Source: Phytohabitans rumicis
GTDB taxonomy: Bacteria; Actinomycetota; Actinomycetes; Mycobacteriales; Micromonosporaceae
Length of the DNA: 64,000 nucleotides
Reading direction: 5' to 3'
Assembly: GCF_011764445.1 (NCBI RefSeq)
Contig: NZ_BLPG01000001.1
Span: forward strand, 7,767,001-7,831,000
Under the pieces are notes generated by a model that made no database searches, had not been told where the DNA came from, and saw nothing but the letters and a program-made list of their open reading frames with translations. The first letter of the stretch is position 1. Every line of letters starts with the position of its first letter. Position numbers and translations under genes: made by a program. This document shows, one piece after another, positions 28,482 to 37,812 of the stretch.

Positions 28482-28942
28482 CGTTCCTCCTGGCGGGACG
28501 TGGGTGATTTCCTCATGCCAGCAAGGACAGGACAGCCCCGGAGTTCGTGACAGGACGGCGTCCGCGTCGGCCTGCACCCTGTGGTGACGTTGCCGGTGGA
28601 CGAGTTCGGCGCGGCGCTCCGATCCGGCCTGGTATGCGGCGCGCGGACGATCGCGGCCCTCCAGTTGCCGCTCGTCATCGGCGCCGACGCCGCTCCATCC
28701 CGAGTGCTCACCGTTGTCGCGGCGGCGAGGAGGGGCAACTCTTGCGTCAGCCCTTGAGCACGACTGCCGCGCTCGGAAGCCTTTGCTGTCCGCCCGTGGT
28801 GGCTCTCTGGCTTCCCTTGACTGTCCGATTTGGACAGACACAATACTCTTCGCTCGATGCCTGAATGGACATTCGGAACAGTGGCCTCATACCGTCGGAC
28901 GGGACAGTGATCTTCGCACGCCTGTACGACAATAGATGGGTG
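28482..28942. other. Intergenic region upstream of the DUF222/HNH gene
   Basis: No gene is convincing in this stretch. The frames lack family resemblance and plausible starts. The left end holds the ribosome-binding site and promoter of the small acidic gene on the minus strand; the right end holds a promoter-like segment at 28817-28846. The middle shows only weak, short similarity between its frames and ordinary coding DNA and may be decayed sequence, consistent with the transposase remnant 1.5 kb to the right. Confidence 0.4.
28817..28846 (+). promoter_or_regulatory. Putative promoter with an embedded inverted repeat
   Basis: A -35-like ttgact (28817-28822) and a -10-like caatac (28841-28846) are 18 bp apart. 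Between them lies the inverted repeat ctgtcc-gattt-ggacag (28821-28837), well placed for a repressor. The downstream gene is the DUF222/HNH protein. Confidence 0.4.
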
Positions 28943-30177
28943 ATGCCGGATGTGTTGACGCAGCTCAAGGCCACGGCCGACGCTGGCGTCCACACACCCA
29001 CGTGGTCGTTGCGCGACGAGGATCTGGTCGAGTGTTTGGACGCCGTGCACGCCATCACCCAGGCCGTCGCGGCGTTGCAGTCGCGGCTGGTTCGGGAGAT
29101 CGACAGCCGCGGCCTCGCGGTTGCGCAGCACGCGTCCAGCACCAAAGCGTGGCTCCGAGAGCATCTGCGGATCAGCCCACACGCCGCGAAGCGGATACTC
29201 GAATTGGCCCAAGCCCTGGACACGCGCCCCGTCCTGGCCAAGGCGGTCGCCGACGGTCTGGTGAATACCGAGCAGGCCCAGATCATCGCCGCCGCGTTGC
29301 GGCGTCTTCCCGCTGAGGTGGTGGGTAAGGCGGAGAAGGCGATGATCGGTCGGGCCGCCGAGTTCGAGCCGAACACGCTGCGCCGTTACGGCGAAGGCAT
29401 CCTCGCGTATGTGGCCCCGAGCTCGCCGAGGCTGCCGACGCGGAGGCGTTGGAGCGGATGGAGGCCAGGGCGCGGCAGACGCGGGCGTTCCATCTGACGC
29501 GGCACGGGGATGGTCGGGTGCGGTTGACGGGCTGGCTGGACGAGGACGGCGCCGCCACCGTCAACGCCGCGTTGGATCCGTTGTGCGCGCCGCGGCATGA
29601 CGTGGACGTGCGCACCCCGGCCCAACGCCGGGCCGACGCGTTGGTCGAGATCTGCGACCTGGCGATGCGGACCGAGGACTTGCCGGAGAGCGGTGGGGAG
29701 CGGCCGCATGTGGTGGTGACGGTGTCGTTCGATGTGTTGCGCTTGGCGCTTGGTGTGGGCACGTTGGACACCGGTGAGCGGCTCAGTCCGGAGCAGGTGC
29801 GCCGGCTGGCCTGTGACGCAAAGATCATTCCCGCGGTGTTGGGTGGTGACGGGCAGATCCTGGACCTGGGCCGCACCCGCCGGCTGATCAACGGACCACT
29901 ACGCCGGGCGCTGGAGTTGCGGGACAAGGGCTGCGCGTTCCCTGGCTGTGACCGGCCGCCGCGCTGGTGTCACGGGCACCACATCCTTTCGTGGGCCGAC
30001 GGCGGGCCTACCACGTTGGACAACAGCGTCATGCTCTGCGGCTACCACCACCGACTGATCCACCGTGGACATTGGACCGTCCGCATCGCCGCCGACGGGA
30101 TGCCCGAGTTCATTCCGCCCGCGTACGTGGACCTGGAGCGTCGGCCGCGCCGCAACACCTACCACCAACGCGAATGA
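28943..30177 (+). CDS. DUF222 and HNH endonuclease domain protein (apparent frameshift)
   Basis: About 411 residues after correction. The N-terminal DUF222 part (LDAVHAITQAVAALQSRLVREID) is joined to a C-terminal HNH nuclease domain: CAFPGC, then CHGHHILSWADGG, then LDNSVMLCGYHHRLIH. These proteins are abundant in actinobacteria, often in many copies, and their biological role is unsettled. One base appears lost at 29415-29419. The first frame ends soon after (29497), while the second continues from ELAEAADAEALERMEARARQ. ATG 28943 matches the usual distance to DUF222; ATG 28865 is also in frame. Confidence 0.8.
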
Positions 30178-30300
30178 CCGCACCGCTGTACGCCTCTAGC
30201 TACAGAGGTTGGCGGCGGCGGTGGCTGGCCGACGGTGCGGCCGGGTTGGCGTCGAAGGGCCCGTCCGGTACCGGCTGTCCGACGCCGAGCTTCAGACGCT
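30178..30300 (+). pseudogene. Remnant of an IS630-type / winged-HTH transposase
   Basis: Conceptual translation in two frames gives YRGWRRRWLADGAAGLASKGPSG and then RYRLSDAELQTL. This is the pattern of the helix-turn-helix region of IS630-like transposases (tryptophan-arginine helix, glycine-rich ASKGP turn, then RLSxxQLxxLE). Only about 110 bp remain, with a frame break near 30268 and no catalytic domain or terminal repeats. It lies between the HNH gene and the acetyltransferase. Confidence 0.5.
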
Positions 30301-30305
30301 TGGCA

Positions 30306-30905
30306 TTAGGTTGCAGCCGTTTCGAGGCCCTCGCCCCGCAGGCCCACGCAGTCCAGGGCCCAGAAAGCGTCGGAGTACACGAAGGTGCCAGTCATCCATT
30401 CCTCGTACGAGGAAAGTTTGGCGACCTGAAACGCGCCGGGCGGGTAGCGCAGTGTGGGCGGACGAAAGCCCAACTTCGTGGCGTCGGCGAAGCCACGCTT
30501 GCCGTAGTAGTGCGGCGAGCCCTCCAGGAACACCAAAGGAATGCCCCGACTGTCGGCTCCCGCGAGGGCGTGTGCCACAAGTCGAGTCCCGATTCCTTGG
30601 CCTTGGAACTCCGGCAGCACCCCCAGGGGAGACAGTGACAACACGTCCACGAGCCGGGGCAGGGCGTCCAACCGGCAGGCACTGAGCATCACATGGCCGA
30701 CGACACGGTCGCCGATGGTAGCGACCAGTGACGCCGGCGCCAGCGGTGTCTGAGCGGCGCGCAGCGCGTCGACAAGCGCGGGAACCCGTTCGCTGTCGCC
30801 GAAAGCCTGGGCGTGAACCTCGCGCACAGCCTCGTGATCTTCGGCCCGTTCTTGCCGGACCAGCAGCTCAACACGTCCGCCCTGAAGATCGTCCCTTGGA
30901 GTCAC
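30306..30905 (-). CDS. GNAT family N-acetyltransferase (YhbS-like)
   Basis: This 199-residue protein has the GNAT acetyl-CoA-binding motif A (LGVLPEFQGQGIGTRLVAHAL) and the YhbS-type ending YYGKRGFADATKLGFRPP. It would transfer an acetyl group from acetyl-CoA to a small molecule or protein amine; the substrate is unknown. GTG 30905 is the longest start; GTG 30872 is an alternative that begins closer to the conserved fold. It overlaps the end of the truncated aquaporin frame by 4 bp, so it may be read from the ars transcript. Confidence 0.88.
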   Translation of the reverse strand: MTPRDDLQGGRVELLVRQERAEDHEAVREVHAQAFGDSERVPALVDALRAAQTPLAPASLVATIGDRVVGHVMLSACRLDALPRLVDVLSLSPLGVLPEFQGQGIGTRLVAHALAGADSRGIPLVFLEGSPHYYGKRGFADATKLGFRPPTLRYPPGAFQVAKLSSYEEWMTGTFVYSDAFWALDCVGLRGEGLETAAT

Positions 30906-31111
30906 GGCGCCAGGCTAGCCCTGGAACGATCAGCACGCGACGCGATTAACGATGCAACCCCTGTCGCTAGCTGTCGAAGGCGCCGCCGCAGGCCGACGTC
31001 GTTCGGCGAGAGTTGGGTGGCGATGATGCCGGAGCCGACGACGGCGGTGACGAGCAGCGCGGTGCCGACGAACTCGACGAGGAACCGCCGCCACAACGCG
31101 GGGTGGATCAT
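30902..31111 (-). pseudogene. Truncated aquaporin / MIP family gene remnant
   Basis: The first 40 residues (MIHPALWRRFLVEFVGTALL, then VVGSGIIATQLSPNDVGL) match the N terminus of the aquaporin-type channels found in actinobacterial arsenic-resistance operons. After VGL the similarity ends and the frame stops within 30 codons, so the six-helix channel and both NPA motifs are missing. Its ATG overlaps the arsC stop codon as ATGA, the arrangement expected of an intact ars operon. A deletion joined the stump to unrelated sequence before the acetyltransferase gene. Confidence 0.65.
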
Positions 31112-31763
31112 CAGGCCGTCACGCCGATCTCGTCGAGCAGGTGACGGACGCGGCGTTCCAGGTCGTCGCGGATCGGCCGGATCTGCTCGACGGCGAGGCC
31201 GGCGGGGTCGTCGAGGTCCCAGTTCTCGTACCGGATGCCGGGGAAGATGGGGCAGGCGTCGCCGCAGCCCATGGTGATGACCACGTCGGCGGCGCGCACT
31301 ACCTCGTCGGTCCAGGGTTTCGGGTACTCGCCGGTGATGTCGATGCCGCGTTCGGCCATGGCGGCGACGGCGGACGGGTTGATTGCGGCCTCGGGTTCGG
31401 AGCCGCCGGACCAGGCGACGGCGGCGTCGCCGGCGAGGTGGGTGAAGAAGCCGAGGGCCATCTGGGAGCGGCCGGCGTTGCGGGTGCACAGGAACAGCAC
31501 GACGGGTTCGCCGTCGCGGTGGTGGCCTTCGACGCGGGCGAGGGCTTGTAGGCGTTGGCGGGCGAAGCGTTCGGCCAGCAAGGGCAGGAAGTCGGGCACG
31601 GTGCTGCGGCCGGCGAACTGGTCGTAGCTGGTGTGTAGGAACCGTTCGATGGTTCCGGGCCGTAGACGCCGGCGAACTCGTCAGCCAGGTGAATCGCGGC
31701 GGTGTTCAGGGCGAGTCGTTGGTCGATGGACAAGGCTTGGTGCCAGGTGGTGGTGTCAGCCAT
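31111..31763 (-). CDS. arsC: Arsenate reductase ArsC, thioredoxin/mycothiol-type fold (apparent frameshift)
   Basis: The C-terminal 140 residues form a low-molecular-weight phosphatase fold with the active-site loop CTRNAGRS (Cys-X5-Arg) and VITMGCGDACPIFPG. An N-terminal three-helix extension, MADTTTWHQALSIDQRLALN to AGVYGPE, lies in another frame from ATG 31763. One base lost near 31653 would fuse it to the catalytic part, as in longer actinobacterial ArsC proteins. The catalytic region alone is open from 31599. It reduces arsenate to arsenite. The flanking ars genes are decayed, so its role may be residual. Confidence 0.75.
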
Positions 31764-32176
31764 GGTCGGCTCCGGTGGTGAGTGTGGGTGCGAGGCGGTC
31801 GACGCGGGCGGCGATGTCGGTGTAGGCGGTCTCGAAGGCGGCGTCGGTGTCGACGCGCACCGGGTCGGGTATTGACCGGTGCAGCCGGGGCCGGATCGGG
31901 CCGGCCCCGGCGCGGTTGGCGAGTCCTCGTAGGCGTTGTCGCATACCGCGTCACTAGGTCGTCGTCGTGGATGACGTCGGCGACGTGGGCGGTGCCGGTG
32001 GGGTCGAGGGTGAGCCCGCGCCGATGGGCGACCTTGACCGCGCGGGGGCGCACCTTCGTGGCCGGGTGGGTGCCGGCCGAAGCGACCGGGCCGCCGGTGC
32101 GCTGGCGCCACAGTGCGGCGGCCAGCTGCGAGCGGGCCGAGTTGTGGGTGCACACGAACACGATCCGATCCGCCAT
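31756..32176 (-). pseudogene. Low-molecular-weight phosphatase / arsenate reductase remnant
   Basis: The segment MADRIVFVCTHNSARSQLAA has the Cys-X5-Arg loop of LMW phosphatases and ArsC-like reductases. Upstream codons (GDRRRTYLRLEADALAAL) resemble the end of an ArsR-type winged helix, so the parent was probably an ArsR-phosphatase fusion that has lost its DNA-binding part. Two one-base losses, at 31950/31951 and 31923/31924, split the rest. With both repaired it reads DLVTAVCDNAYEDLANRAG and ends at 31756, overlapping arsC by 8 bp. Missing N terminus plus two breaks argue for a pseudogene, unless the breaks are sequencing errors. Confidence 0.6.
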
Positions 32177-32411
32177 CGCGGTGGACGGTGCGGTCAGCGC
32201 GGCGAGCGCGTCGGCCTCCAGCCGTAGGTAAGTGCGGCGCCGGTCGCCCGCCGCAGCCCACTCATCGCGTGAGGTTGATCTTCGTCGCCTACACTCTCCA
32301 CGCCCTTCTCTGCGATGTGGAGCGTATGTGGACATTGGTGCTACGCCGGACAATGGTGCGTCCGAAAGCGGTACGGCGTTCGCGGGCGAGCGGGCCGCAT
32401 CCCTGCGGAGG

Positions 32412-33222
32412 ATGTTCCCGACCAGCCGCGGGCCGACGGCACCGGCACCAGTGGCGGCCGTCGAGCTCGCAGAACCGGCCGGACCCGCAGAACCAGCCGA
32501 TGCCCCGACCCGGCGACCCCGGCGCCGGTGGCTCGCCGCGGCCGGCGGCGTCGTCATCCTCGCCGGCGCGGCCGGTGCCCTAGCCCTTCGGCCGGCGGGC
32601 GAGCGCCCCGCCGACCCGGCCGTACCGCCGGTCGGTCAGCCGCCCGCCGCCGCGTTCACCCCTCCGCCGGGGCTCCCCGAGCCCGGAGCCGGGCCCGACG
32701 TCCACTGTGGGCCCGGCGGTCACGAGTGCGCCCGCGCCGGTGCGTTCTCCCGAGTCCTCCACGACGCCGGCCCGCACGACCTCCCCGGCGGCCGCGCCGA
32801 CGGCAACCGCCCAGAGCCCGACCGTGGCCAAGGCCGGGCCGATCACCGCGTACTCGGCGTGCCGGTCGACGACCGCAGCGGTCTTCACCGCGACCTTCAC
32901 CGTCTCGTTCTCCTGGCGGCACGTCTTCATCAACACCGACGGCGACACCGGCACCGGCTACCGCGTCCCCACGGTGTCCGGCGGGCTGGGCGGCGACTAT
33001 ATGGTCGAGAACGGCACCCTGTACCGCTCGACCGGCACCGGCTGGTCGTGGAGCGAGGTGAGCGGAGTGAGCCCGCTTGTGGGGTACACCGGCGGGACGT
33101 ACCGCTGGCGGGTGCCGCTGTCCGCGATCGGCTCCCCGGACCGCGGCCTCAAGGTCGTCTTCAACGGCTCCGGCGGCAGCCCGGAGGCGTACACCGGCGT
33201 CCTCGAGACCGGCACCTGCTAG
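32412..33222 (+). CDS. Membrane-anchored secreted protein of unknown function (frame change)
   Basis: The N terminus has a basic patch and one transmembrane helix (RRRWLAAAGGVVILAGAAGA), then a long Pro/Ala/Thr linker and a globular exported domain of about 110 residues (FTATFTVSFSWRHVFINTDG to AYTGVLETGTC). Similar terminal domains occur in secreted Micromonosporaceae proteins, but I know no function. The transmembrane and globular parts are in different frames. The break lies in the linker (about 32650-32710) and its sign is opposite to the other breaks, needing one extra or two missing bases. The start is uncertain: ATG 32412 or GTG 32328. Confidence 0.5.
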
Positions 33223-33239
33223 GCCCCTGGAGGGACTTC

Positions 33240-33791
33240 ATGCCCGGGTACATCCTTACCGGCGCCCCAGGGTCCGGGAAGACGGCCGTCCTGCGCCAGC
33301 TGGAACTCAACGGCCACGGTGTCGTGGAGGAGGCCGCGACGGACGTCATCGCTCTCCAGCAGGCGCTTGGCCAGCCAGAGCCTTGGCGAACGCCGGACTT
33401 CATCGATCAGGTCGTGGCGCTCCAGCGGAGGAGACAGCTCGCCGCGTCCGGTACCACGACGTTCTTTGACCGTTCGCCGGTCTGCACGTTGGCGTTGTGC
33501 CGTCACCTGGCGCTGACGGCGTCGCGTGGCCTTCTCGGGGAGATCGAACGCACGGTGGCCGGGCGCGCGTACGAGAGGACCGTTTTCTTCGTGCGAAACC
33601 AGGGTTTCGTCCAACCCACCGCCGCGCGTCGGATCAGCTTCGAGGATTCGCTCGCCTTCGAACGAATTCACGAGCAGACCTACATCGAGTACGGCTTCGA
33701 GCTCGTCGAGGTGCCCGCGGCGCCGCTGCCCGCCCGGGTAGCGACGGTGGAGCAAACCATTGCCCGGCTCAGCGGCCGGCGCCTGCCGTAG
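33240..33791 (+). CDS. Small P-loop NTPase (AAA_28-like)
   Basis: This 183-residue protein has a Walker A motif (GAPGSGKT, residues 8-15) and a kinase-like core: VVEEAATDVI, FFDRSPVCTLALC with its Asp-Arg-Ser lid-type motif, and EIERTVAGRAYERTVFFV. It resembles predicted ATPases of the AAA_28 or adenylate-kinase-like group, which may phosphorylate a small metabolite. ATG 33240 follows ggaggg at ideal spacing. It starts 17 bp after the preceding gene and overlaps the convergent GntR gene by 23 bp at its 3' end. Confidence 0.8.
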   Translation: MPGYILTGAPGSGKTAVLRQLELNGHGVVEEAATDVIALQQALGQPEPWRTPDFIDQVVALQRRRQLAASGTTTFFDRSPVCTLALCRHLALTASRGLLGEIERTVAGRAYERTVFFVRNQGFVQPTAARRISFEDSLAFERIHEQTYIEYGFELVEVPAAPLPARVATVEQTIARLSGRRLP

Positions 33792-34413
33792 AAGGCTGGG
33801 CGAAGGCGGCCAGCGCGTCGAGCACGCTGGTGAGGTGGACCCGCATGGCGCGTTCGGCGCTGTCGGGGTCGCGGGCGCAGACCGCCTCGATGATGGCCAG
33901 GTGCTCGGGCAGGGAGACCGTCGGCCGGCCGGGCACCAGCGAGAGCCGGAATTGGTGGCGGACCATCTGGGCGTTCAGCTGATCGATGATCCTGGTGGCC
34001 GGCGCGTGCTGCGCGATGGCGCGTACCTTGCTGTGCAGTTGGGCATTGAGCTCGGAGTAGCGCAGCATGTCCGCGCGTTCGATGGCGGCGGTCATCTCCC
34101 CGCCCAACGCGCGGAGCTCGGCGATCTGGTCGTCGGTGATCCGCTGCGCCGCGCGGGCCGCGACGAGCCCTTCCACGGCGCGGCGGATCTCGGTGATCTC
34201 GATGGCCTCCTCGACCGAGATCTCACGGACGCTGGCGCCGCGGTTGGGCTGGAGCTCGACCAGGCCCTCGCTCGCCAGCCGGGTGAGGGCGTTGCGCAGC
34301 ACGAACCGGCTGGTGTCGTACTGCTTGACCAGGTCGGTCTCGATGAGGCGCTGGCGCGGGGCGTACTCGCCACGCAGGATGGCGGCCCGCAGCTGTTCCA
34401 GTACGTCGTTCAT
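33769..34413 (-). CDS. GntR family transcriptional regulator (FCD domain)
   Basis: This 214-residue regulator has a winged helix-turn-helix (residues 1-65: ILRGEYAPRQRLIETDLVKQ, TSRFVLRNALTRLASEGLVE) and an all-helical FCD ligand-binding domain (EEAIEITEIRRAVEGLVA onward). FCD regulators often sense carboxylates or aromatic acids. It is the last gene of the minus-strand ABC operon, 7 bp after the ATPase gene, so it probably controls the transporter and the divergent tautomerase/dioxygenase pair. A likely operator is at 37813-37836. Confidence 0.92.
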   Translation of the reverse strand: MNDVLEQLRAAILRGEYAPRQRLIETDLVKQYDTSRFVLRNALTRLASEGLVELQPNRGASVREISVEEAIEITEIRRAVEGLVAARAAQRITDDQIAELRALGGEMTAAIERADMLRYSELNAQLHSKVRAIAQHAPATRIIDQLNAQMVRHQFRLSLVPGRPTVSLPEHLAIIEAVCARDPDSAERAMRVHLTSVLDALAAFAQPSTAGAGR

Positions 34414-34420
34414 GGCTCCG

Positions 34421-35226
34421 TCATCGTATGCAGTAGTTCCGGGCGGTGGCCCGTTTGGCGAGCTGGATCATCTCGTACACCTGGCGGCGCAGCTTGGCGA
34501 ACTGCGGGGACGAGCGGGTCTCCAGTTGGTGGCGGTCGTCCGGCAGGTCGATCCGGACGTCTTCGAGGATCACCGTCGGCCGGTTGGACAGGACGAGCAC
34601 CCGCTGTCCGAGGTAGACGGACTCGTCGATGTCGTGGGTGACGAACAGGACGGTGACGCCGAGCTGGCGCCACAGGTGCCGGACCAGGTCCTCCAGGTCG
34701 GCCCGGGTCTGGGCGTCCACCGCGGCGAACGGCTCGTCCATCAGCAGCACGCTCGGCTCGTACGCCACCGCGCGGGCGATGGCGACCCGCTGCTGCATGC
34801 CACCGGACAGCTGCCACGGGTGGGCGTCGGCGCTGTCGGCCAGGCCGACGGTGGCCAGGGCGGCGTCGACCTTCGCGGCGCGGGCGGCCCGGCCCACGCC
34901 CTTCTCCTTCAGCGGGAGCTCGACGTTCTTGCGGACGGTGAGCCACGGAAACAGGCTGCGCCCGTACTCCTGGAACACCACCGCCATCCCGGCCGGGGGA
35001 CCGGTGACCGGTGCGCCGTCGAGGCGGATCTGGCCGCCGGACGCGCCGAGCAGGCCGGCGACGCAGCGCAGCAGGGTGGTCTTGCCGGCGCCGGACGGGC
35101 CGACGACGCAGACCAGTTCGCCCCGCCCGACCCGGAAGGTGAGATCGCGTACGGCCTCGACGTCGCGGCCGTGCCCCGGTAGGTCTTGGCGAGCCGGTCG
35201 ACGTCGAGGGCCACGGAGGTGGTCAC
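34421..35226 (-). CDS. NitT/TauT-type ABC transporter ATP-binding protein (apparent frameshift)
   Basis: About 268 residues after correction. The start (VTTSVALDVDRLAKTYRG, GTG 35226) is in one frame. Walker A GPSGAGKT, FQEYGRSLFPWLTV, LSGGMQQR and LLMDEPFAAVD follow in the next. One G missing from the run at 35174-35177 on the complementary strand would join them. It resembles SsuB/TauB ATPases that power import of sulfonates, nitrate or aromatic compounds. It lies 4 bp after the permease gene and is followed by the GntR regulator. Confidence 0.85.
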
Positions 35227-35230
35227 GCTG

Positions 35231-36010
35231 TCACGCTCCTCGTTCTGCCTGGCGTACCCCGCGGTACCAGGCCATGGTTCGGTGTTCGACAAGGCGGAAG
35301 AGCACGGACAGCGTCACCCCGAGCAGGCCGAGCAGGATGATGCCGGTCCACATCTGCGGGATGGCGAAGCCGCGCTGGAACTGCACGATCGCCGCGCCCA
35401 AGCCGCGGTTGGCGCCGAACAGCTCGCTGATCACCATCAGGATCACGCCGATGGACAGCGCCTGGCGGGCGCCGGTGACGATGCGCGGGCTGGCACCGCG
35501 CAGCACCATCGTGAGCGTCGCGGCGCGGCCCAACCGGTACGAGCGAGCGGTGTCGCGTAGCACCTCGTCCATGGAGCGCACGCCTTCGACGGTGTTGAGC
35601 AGGATCGGCCACAGGCAGCCGAGCGCGATGGTGACCACCTTGGCGGTCCACGCGGTGTACCCGGTGAAGAGGGCGATGACGGGGATGAGCACCGGCGGCG
35701 GGATGGCCCGGAAGAACTCCAGGGCCGGCTCGCACAGCGCCCGGACGGTGCGCGACGAGCCGATCGCCAGGCCCGCCGTCACGCCCGCGGCCAGCGCGGC
35801 CAGGTAGCCGGCGGTGAGGCGGGCGAGGCTGGGCAGCACGTCGTGCAGGAGCGGGTCCGCGGTCCAGGTCTGCGGGAAGGCCCGCACGATCGTGGACAGC
35901 GGCGGCCAGAAGAAGCTGGTGCTGTGCGCGGACGAGACCCACCACACCGCGACCAGCACGGCCGGCAGGCCGAGCGCGGTGAGCACGCGCCGCGGCAGGT
36001 CACGGATCAT
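35231..36010 (-). CDS. NitT/TauT-type ABC transporter permease
   Basis: This 259-residue SsuC/TauC-like permease has about six transmembrane helices and the ATPase-docking loop (MDEVLRDTARSYRLGRAATL). ATG 36010 overlaps the upstream permease stop codon as ATGA. The presence of two different permeases suggests a heterodimeric channel. The transported compound is unknown; the linked ring-cleavage genes point to an aromatic acid or related anion. Confidence 0.9.
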   Translation of the reverse strand: MIRDLPRRVLTALGLPAVLVAVWWVSSAHSTSFFWPPLSTIVRAFPQTWTADPLLHDVLPSLARLTAGYLAALAAGVTAGLAIGSSRTVRALCEPALEFFRAIPPPVLIPVIALFTGYTAWTAKVVTIALGCLWPILLNTVEGVRSMDEVLRDTARSYRLGRAATLTMVLRGASPRIVTGARQALSIGVILMVISELFGANRGLGAAIVQFQRGFAIPQMWTGIILLGLLGVTLSVLFRLVEHRTMAWYRGVRQAERGA

Positions 36011-36788
36011 GACAGGTCCCTCCGCACCGAGGTGTGCCAGCGCAGCGCCCGACGTTCGACGGCGCGCGCGGAGGCGTTGACGGTGACGCCGATGAGCCCG
36101 ACCACGATCACCAGCGCGTACGTCGCGGCGACCGCGCCCGAACTCTGGGCCACGCCGATCGCCCGGCCGAGCCCCGGCACCCCGATGATCAGCTCGGCGG
36201 TGATCTCCAGGATGAGCGCCACGGCGGCGGCCAGCCGGAAGCCGGTGACCACGTACGGCATGGCCGTCGGCCAGAGCACGGTACGGACGACGGCGCGGCG
36301 GGAGAAGCGGTAGGAGCGGGCCGTGTCCCGGACGACCGGGTCCACGTCGGCCACGCCGTGCAGCACCTGGACGAGCACCTGCCAGAACGCGGCGTAGATG
36401 ACCAGGACCAGCGCCGACTGCGGGCGGCTGCCGTAGAGCAGGACCACCAGTGGGATGAGCGCGACCGACGGGACCGGGCGCAGGAATTCGATCGTCGAGG
36501 CGGTGGCGGCGCGCAGGAACGGGACGCTCCCGATCACCACGCCGGCGGCGACCCCGGCGGCCATGGCCACCGCCAGGCCCAGCGCCCACCCGCGCAGCGT
36601 CTGGCCCAGGGCCGTCCAGAAGTCGCCGGTCGCGACCTGCTCGGCCAGCGCCGCGGCCATCTCGCTGAACGGGGCAGGAAGCGGCGGTCCACGAGACCCA
36701 GCCGCGGTACCGCCTCCACGACGGCGACCACCAGCGCGAGGCCGAGCAGCCCGAGTGCCGGCTGCCGCCACCGCCCGACTCGTGTCAC
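36007..36788 (-). CDS. NitT/TauT-type ABC transporter permease (apparent frameshift)
   Basis: About 260 residues after correction, SsuC/TauC-like, with the docking loop VDPVVRDTARSYRFSRRAVV. The first transmembrane helix (ALGLLGLALVVAVVEAVPRL, from GTG 36788) lies in one frame. The rest, from FSEMAAALAEQVATGDFW onward, lies in another. One base missing from the run at 36671-36674 would fuse them. GTG 36788 overlaps the binding-protein stop codon by 4 bp, so the whole operon is translationally coupled. Confidence 0.82.
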
Positions 36789-37756
36789 GGCAGCAGGCCG
36801 TCCAGGTCCGGCTGCTTGCTGAACAGGCCGTCCTTGGTGCCCAGGTCGGTCAGCAGCTGCACCGAGTCACGGTCGACCGTGGTGGGCCACTTCGGCAGCA
36901 CGAGGTTCTGCTGGACCGTCGCATCGATCTTCGTGTACGTGCTCAGGATCGCCCGAGCCTCGTCGGGGTGGGCGGTCGCGTACTCCATCGACTTGTTCAT
37001 CGCGGCGGTGAAGCCGGCGACGACCTTGGGGTTCTTCGCGGCGTACTCCTTGGAGGTGAAGTACATGCCGATGGTGAGGTTGGGGTCGGTGCCCGCGTAG
37101 TTGGAGACCACCTGGCGGTCGCCCTGCCCGGTGGCGATGGTCAGGAACGGCTCGACGACCTGCCCGGCGTCCACGTCGCCCTTCGCGACCGCCGACACGA
37201 TGTCGGGGAACGGCAGCTCGACGTAGCTGATGGTGGCGGGGTCACCACCGGCCTGCCGGACGACCTCGTTGACGGTCGTGGTGTTGATGTTCTTCAGCGT
37301 GTTGACGGCCACCCGCTTGCCGGCGAGGTCGGCGGCGCTCTTGATGGGGCTGTCCGCCTTCACGATGACGGCGCCGAAGTCCTTGCCGGGTTCGCCGGTG
37401 GAGGCGACGCCGGAGGAGACGACCTTGAGCGGCAAGCCCTTGGAGTCGGCCAGCAGCAGTGACGTGGCGTTGCTGAACCCGAACTGGTACTGCCCGCTCA
37501 TCACGGCCGGAACGATGGCCGCGCCGCCCTGGGCGGTCTGGAGGCTGACGTTCAGCCCTTCGGCGGAGAAGAAGCCCTGCTTGATGCCGAGGTAGATGGG
37601 TGCGACGTCGACGATCGGGATCACGCCGACCGTCACCGCGGTGGGGCCTGTCGAGGCGGTGGATCCGGCGTCGTCCGATTCCGAGCCGCAGGCGCTGACG
37701 AGTACCGCGACGACGGCGACCAGGGCGGATAGGCGGACAGTGGGGTGTCGGGGCAT
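36785..37756 (-). CDS. NitT/TauT-type ABC transporter substrate-binding lipoprotein
   Basis: This 323-residue lipoprotein has the lipobox VSAC (Cys 23) and an NMT1/THI5-like binding fold (VGVIPIVDVAPIYLGIKQGFF, GGAAIVPAVMSGQYQFGF). ATG 37756 has aggagg at ideal spacing; the frame extends upstream but without a leader. Relatives bind sulfonates, nitrate, pyrimidine precursors or aromatic acids. It is the first gene of a five-gene minus-strand operon (binding protein, two permeases, ATPase, GntR) and is divergent from the tautomerase gene. Confidence 0.9.
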   Translation of the reverse strand: MPRHPTVRLSALVAVVAVLVSACGSESDDAGSTASTGPTAVTVGVIPIVDVAPIYLGIKQGFFSAEGLNVSLQTAQGGAAIVPAVMSGQYQFGFSNATSLLLADSKGLPLKVVSSGVASTGEPGKDFGAVIVKADSPIKSAADLAGKRVAVNTLKNINTTTVNEVVRQAGGDPATISYVELPFPDIVSAVAKGDVDAGQVVEPFLTIATGQGDRQVVSNYAGTDPNLTIGMYFTSKEYAAKNPKVVAGFTAAMNKSMEYATAHPDEARAILSTYTKIDATVQQNLVLPKWPTTVDRDSVQLLTDLGTKDGLFSKQPDLDGLLP

Positions 37757-37812
37757 GGGTCCTCCTGTGGACGGCAGCGCTCGTGGGGCCGACGCGGCGA
37801 ACGTTACAGATA

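Noticed and set aside
31111..32250. Intact arsenic-resistance operon
   Set aside because: The aquaporin is truncated, the ArsR DNA-binding part is missing and no efflux pump is present.
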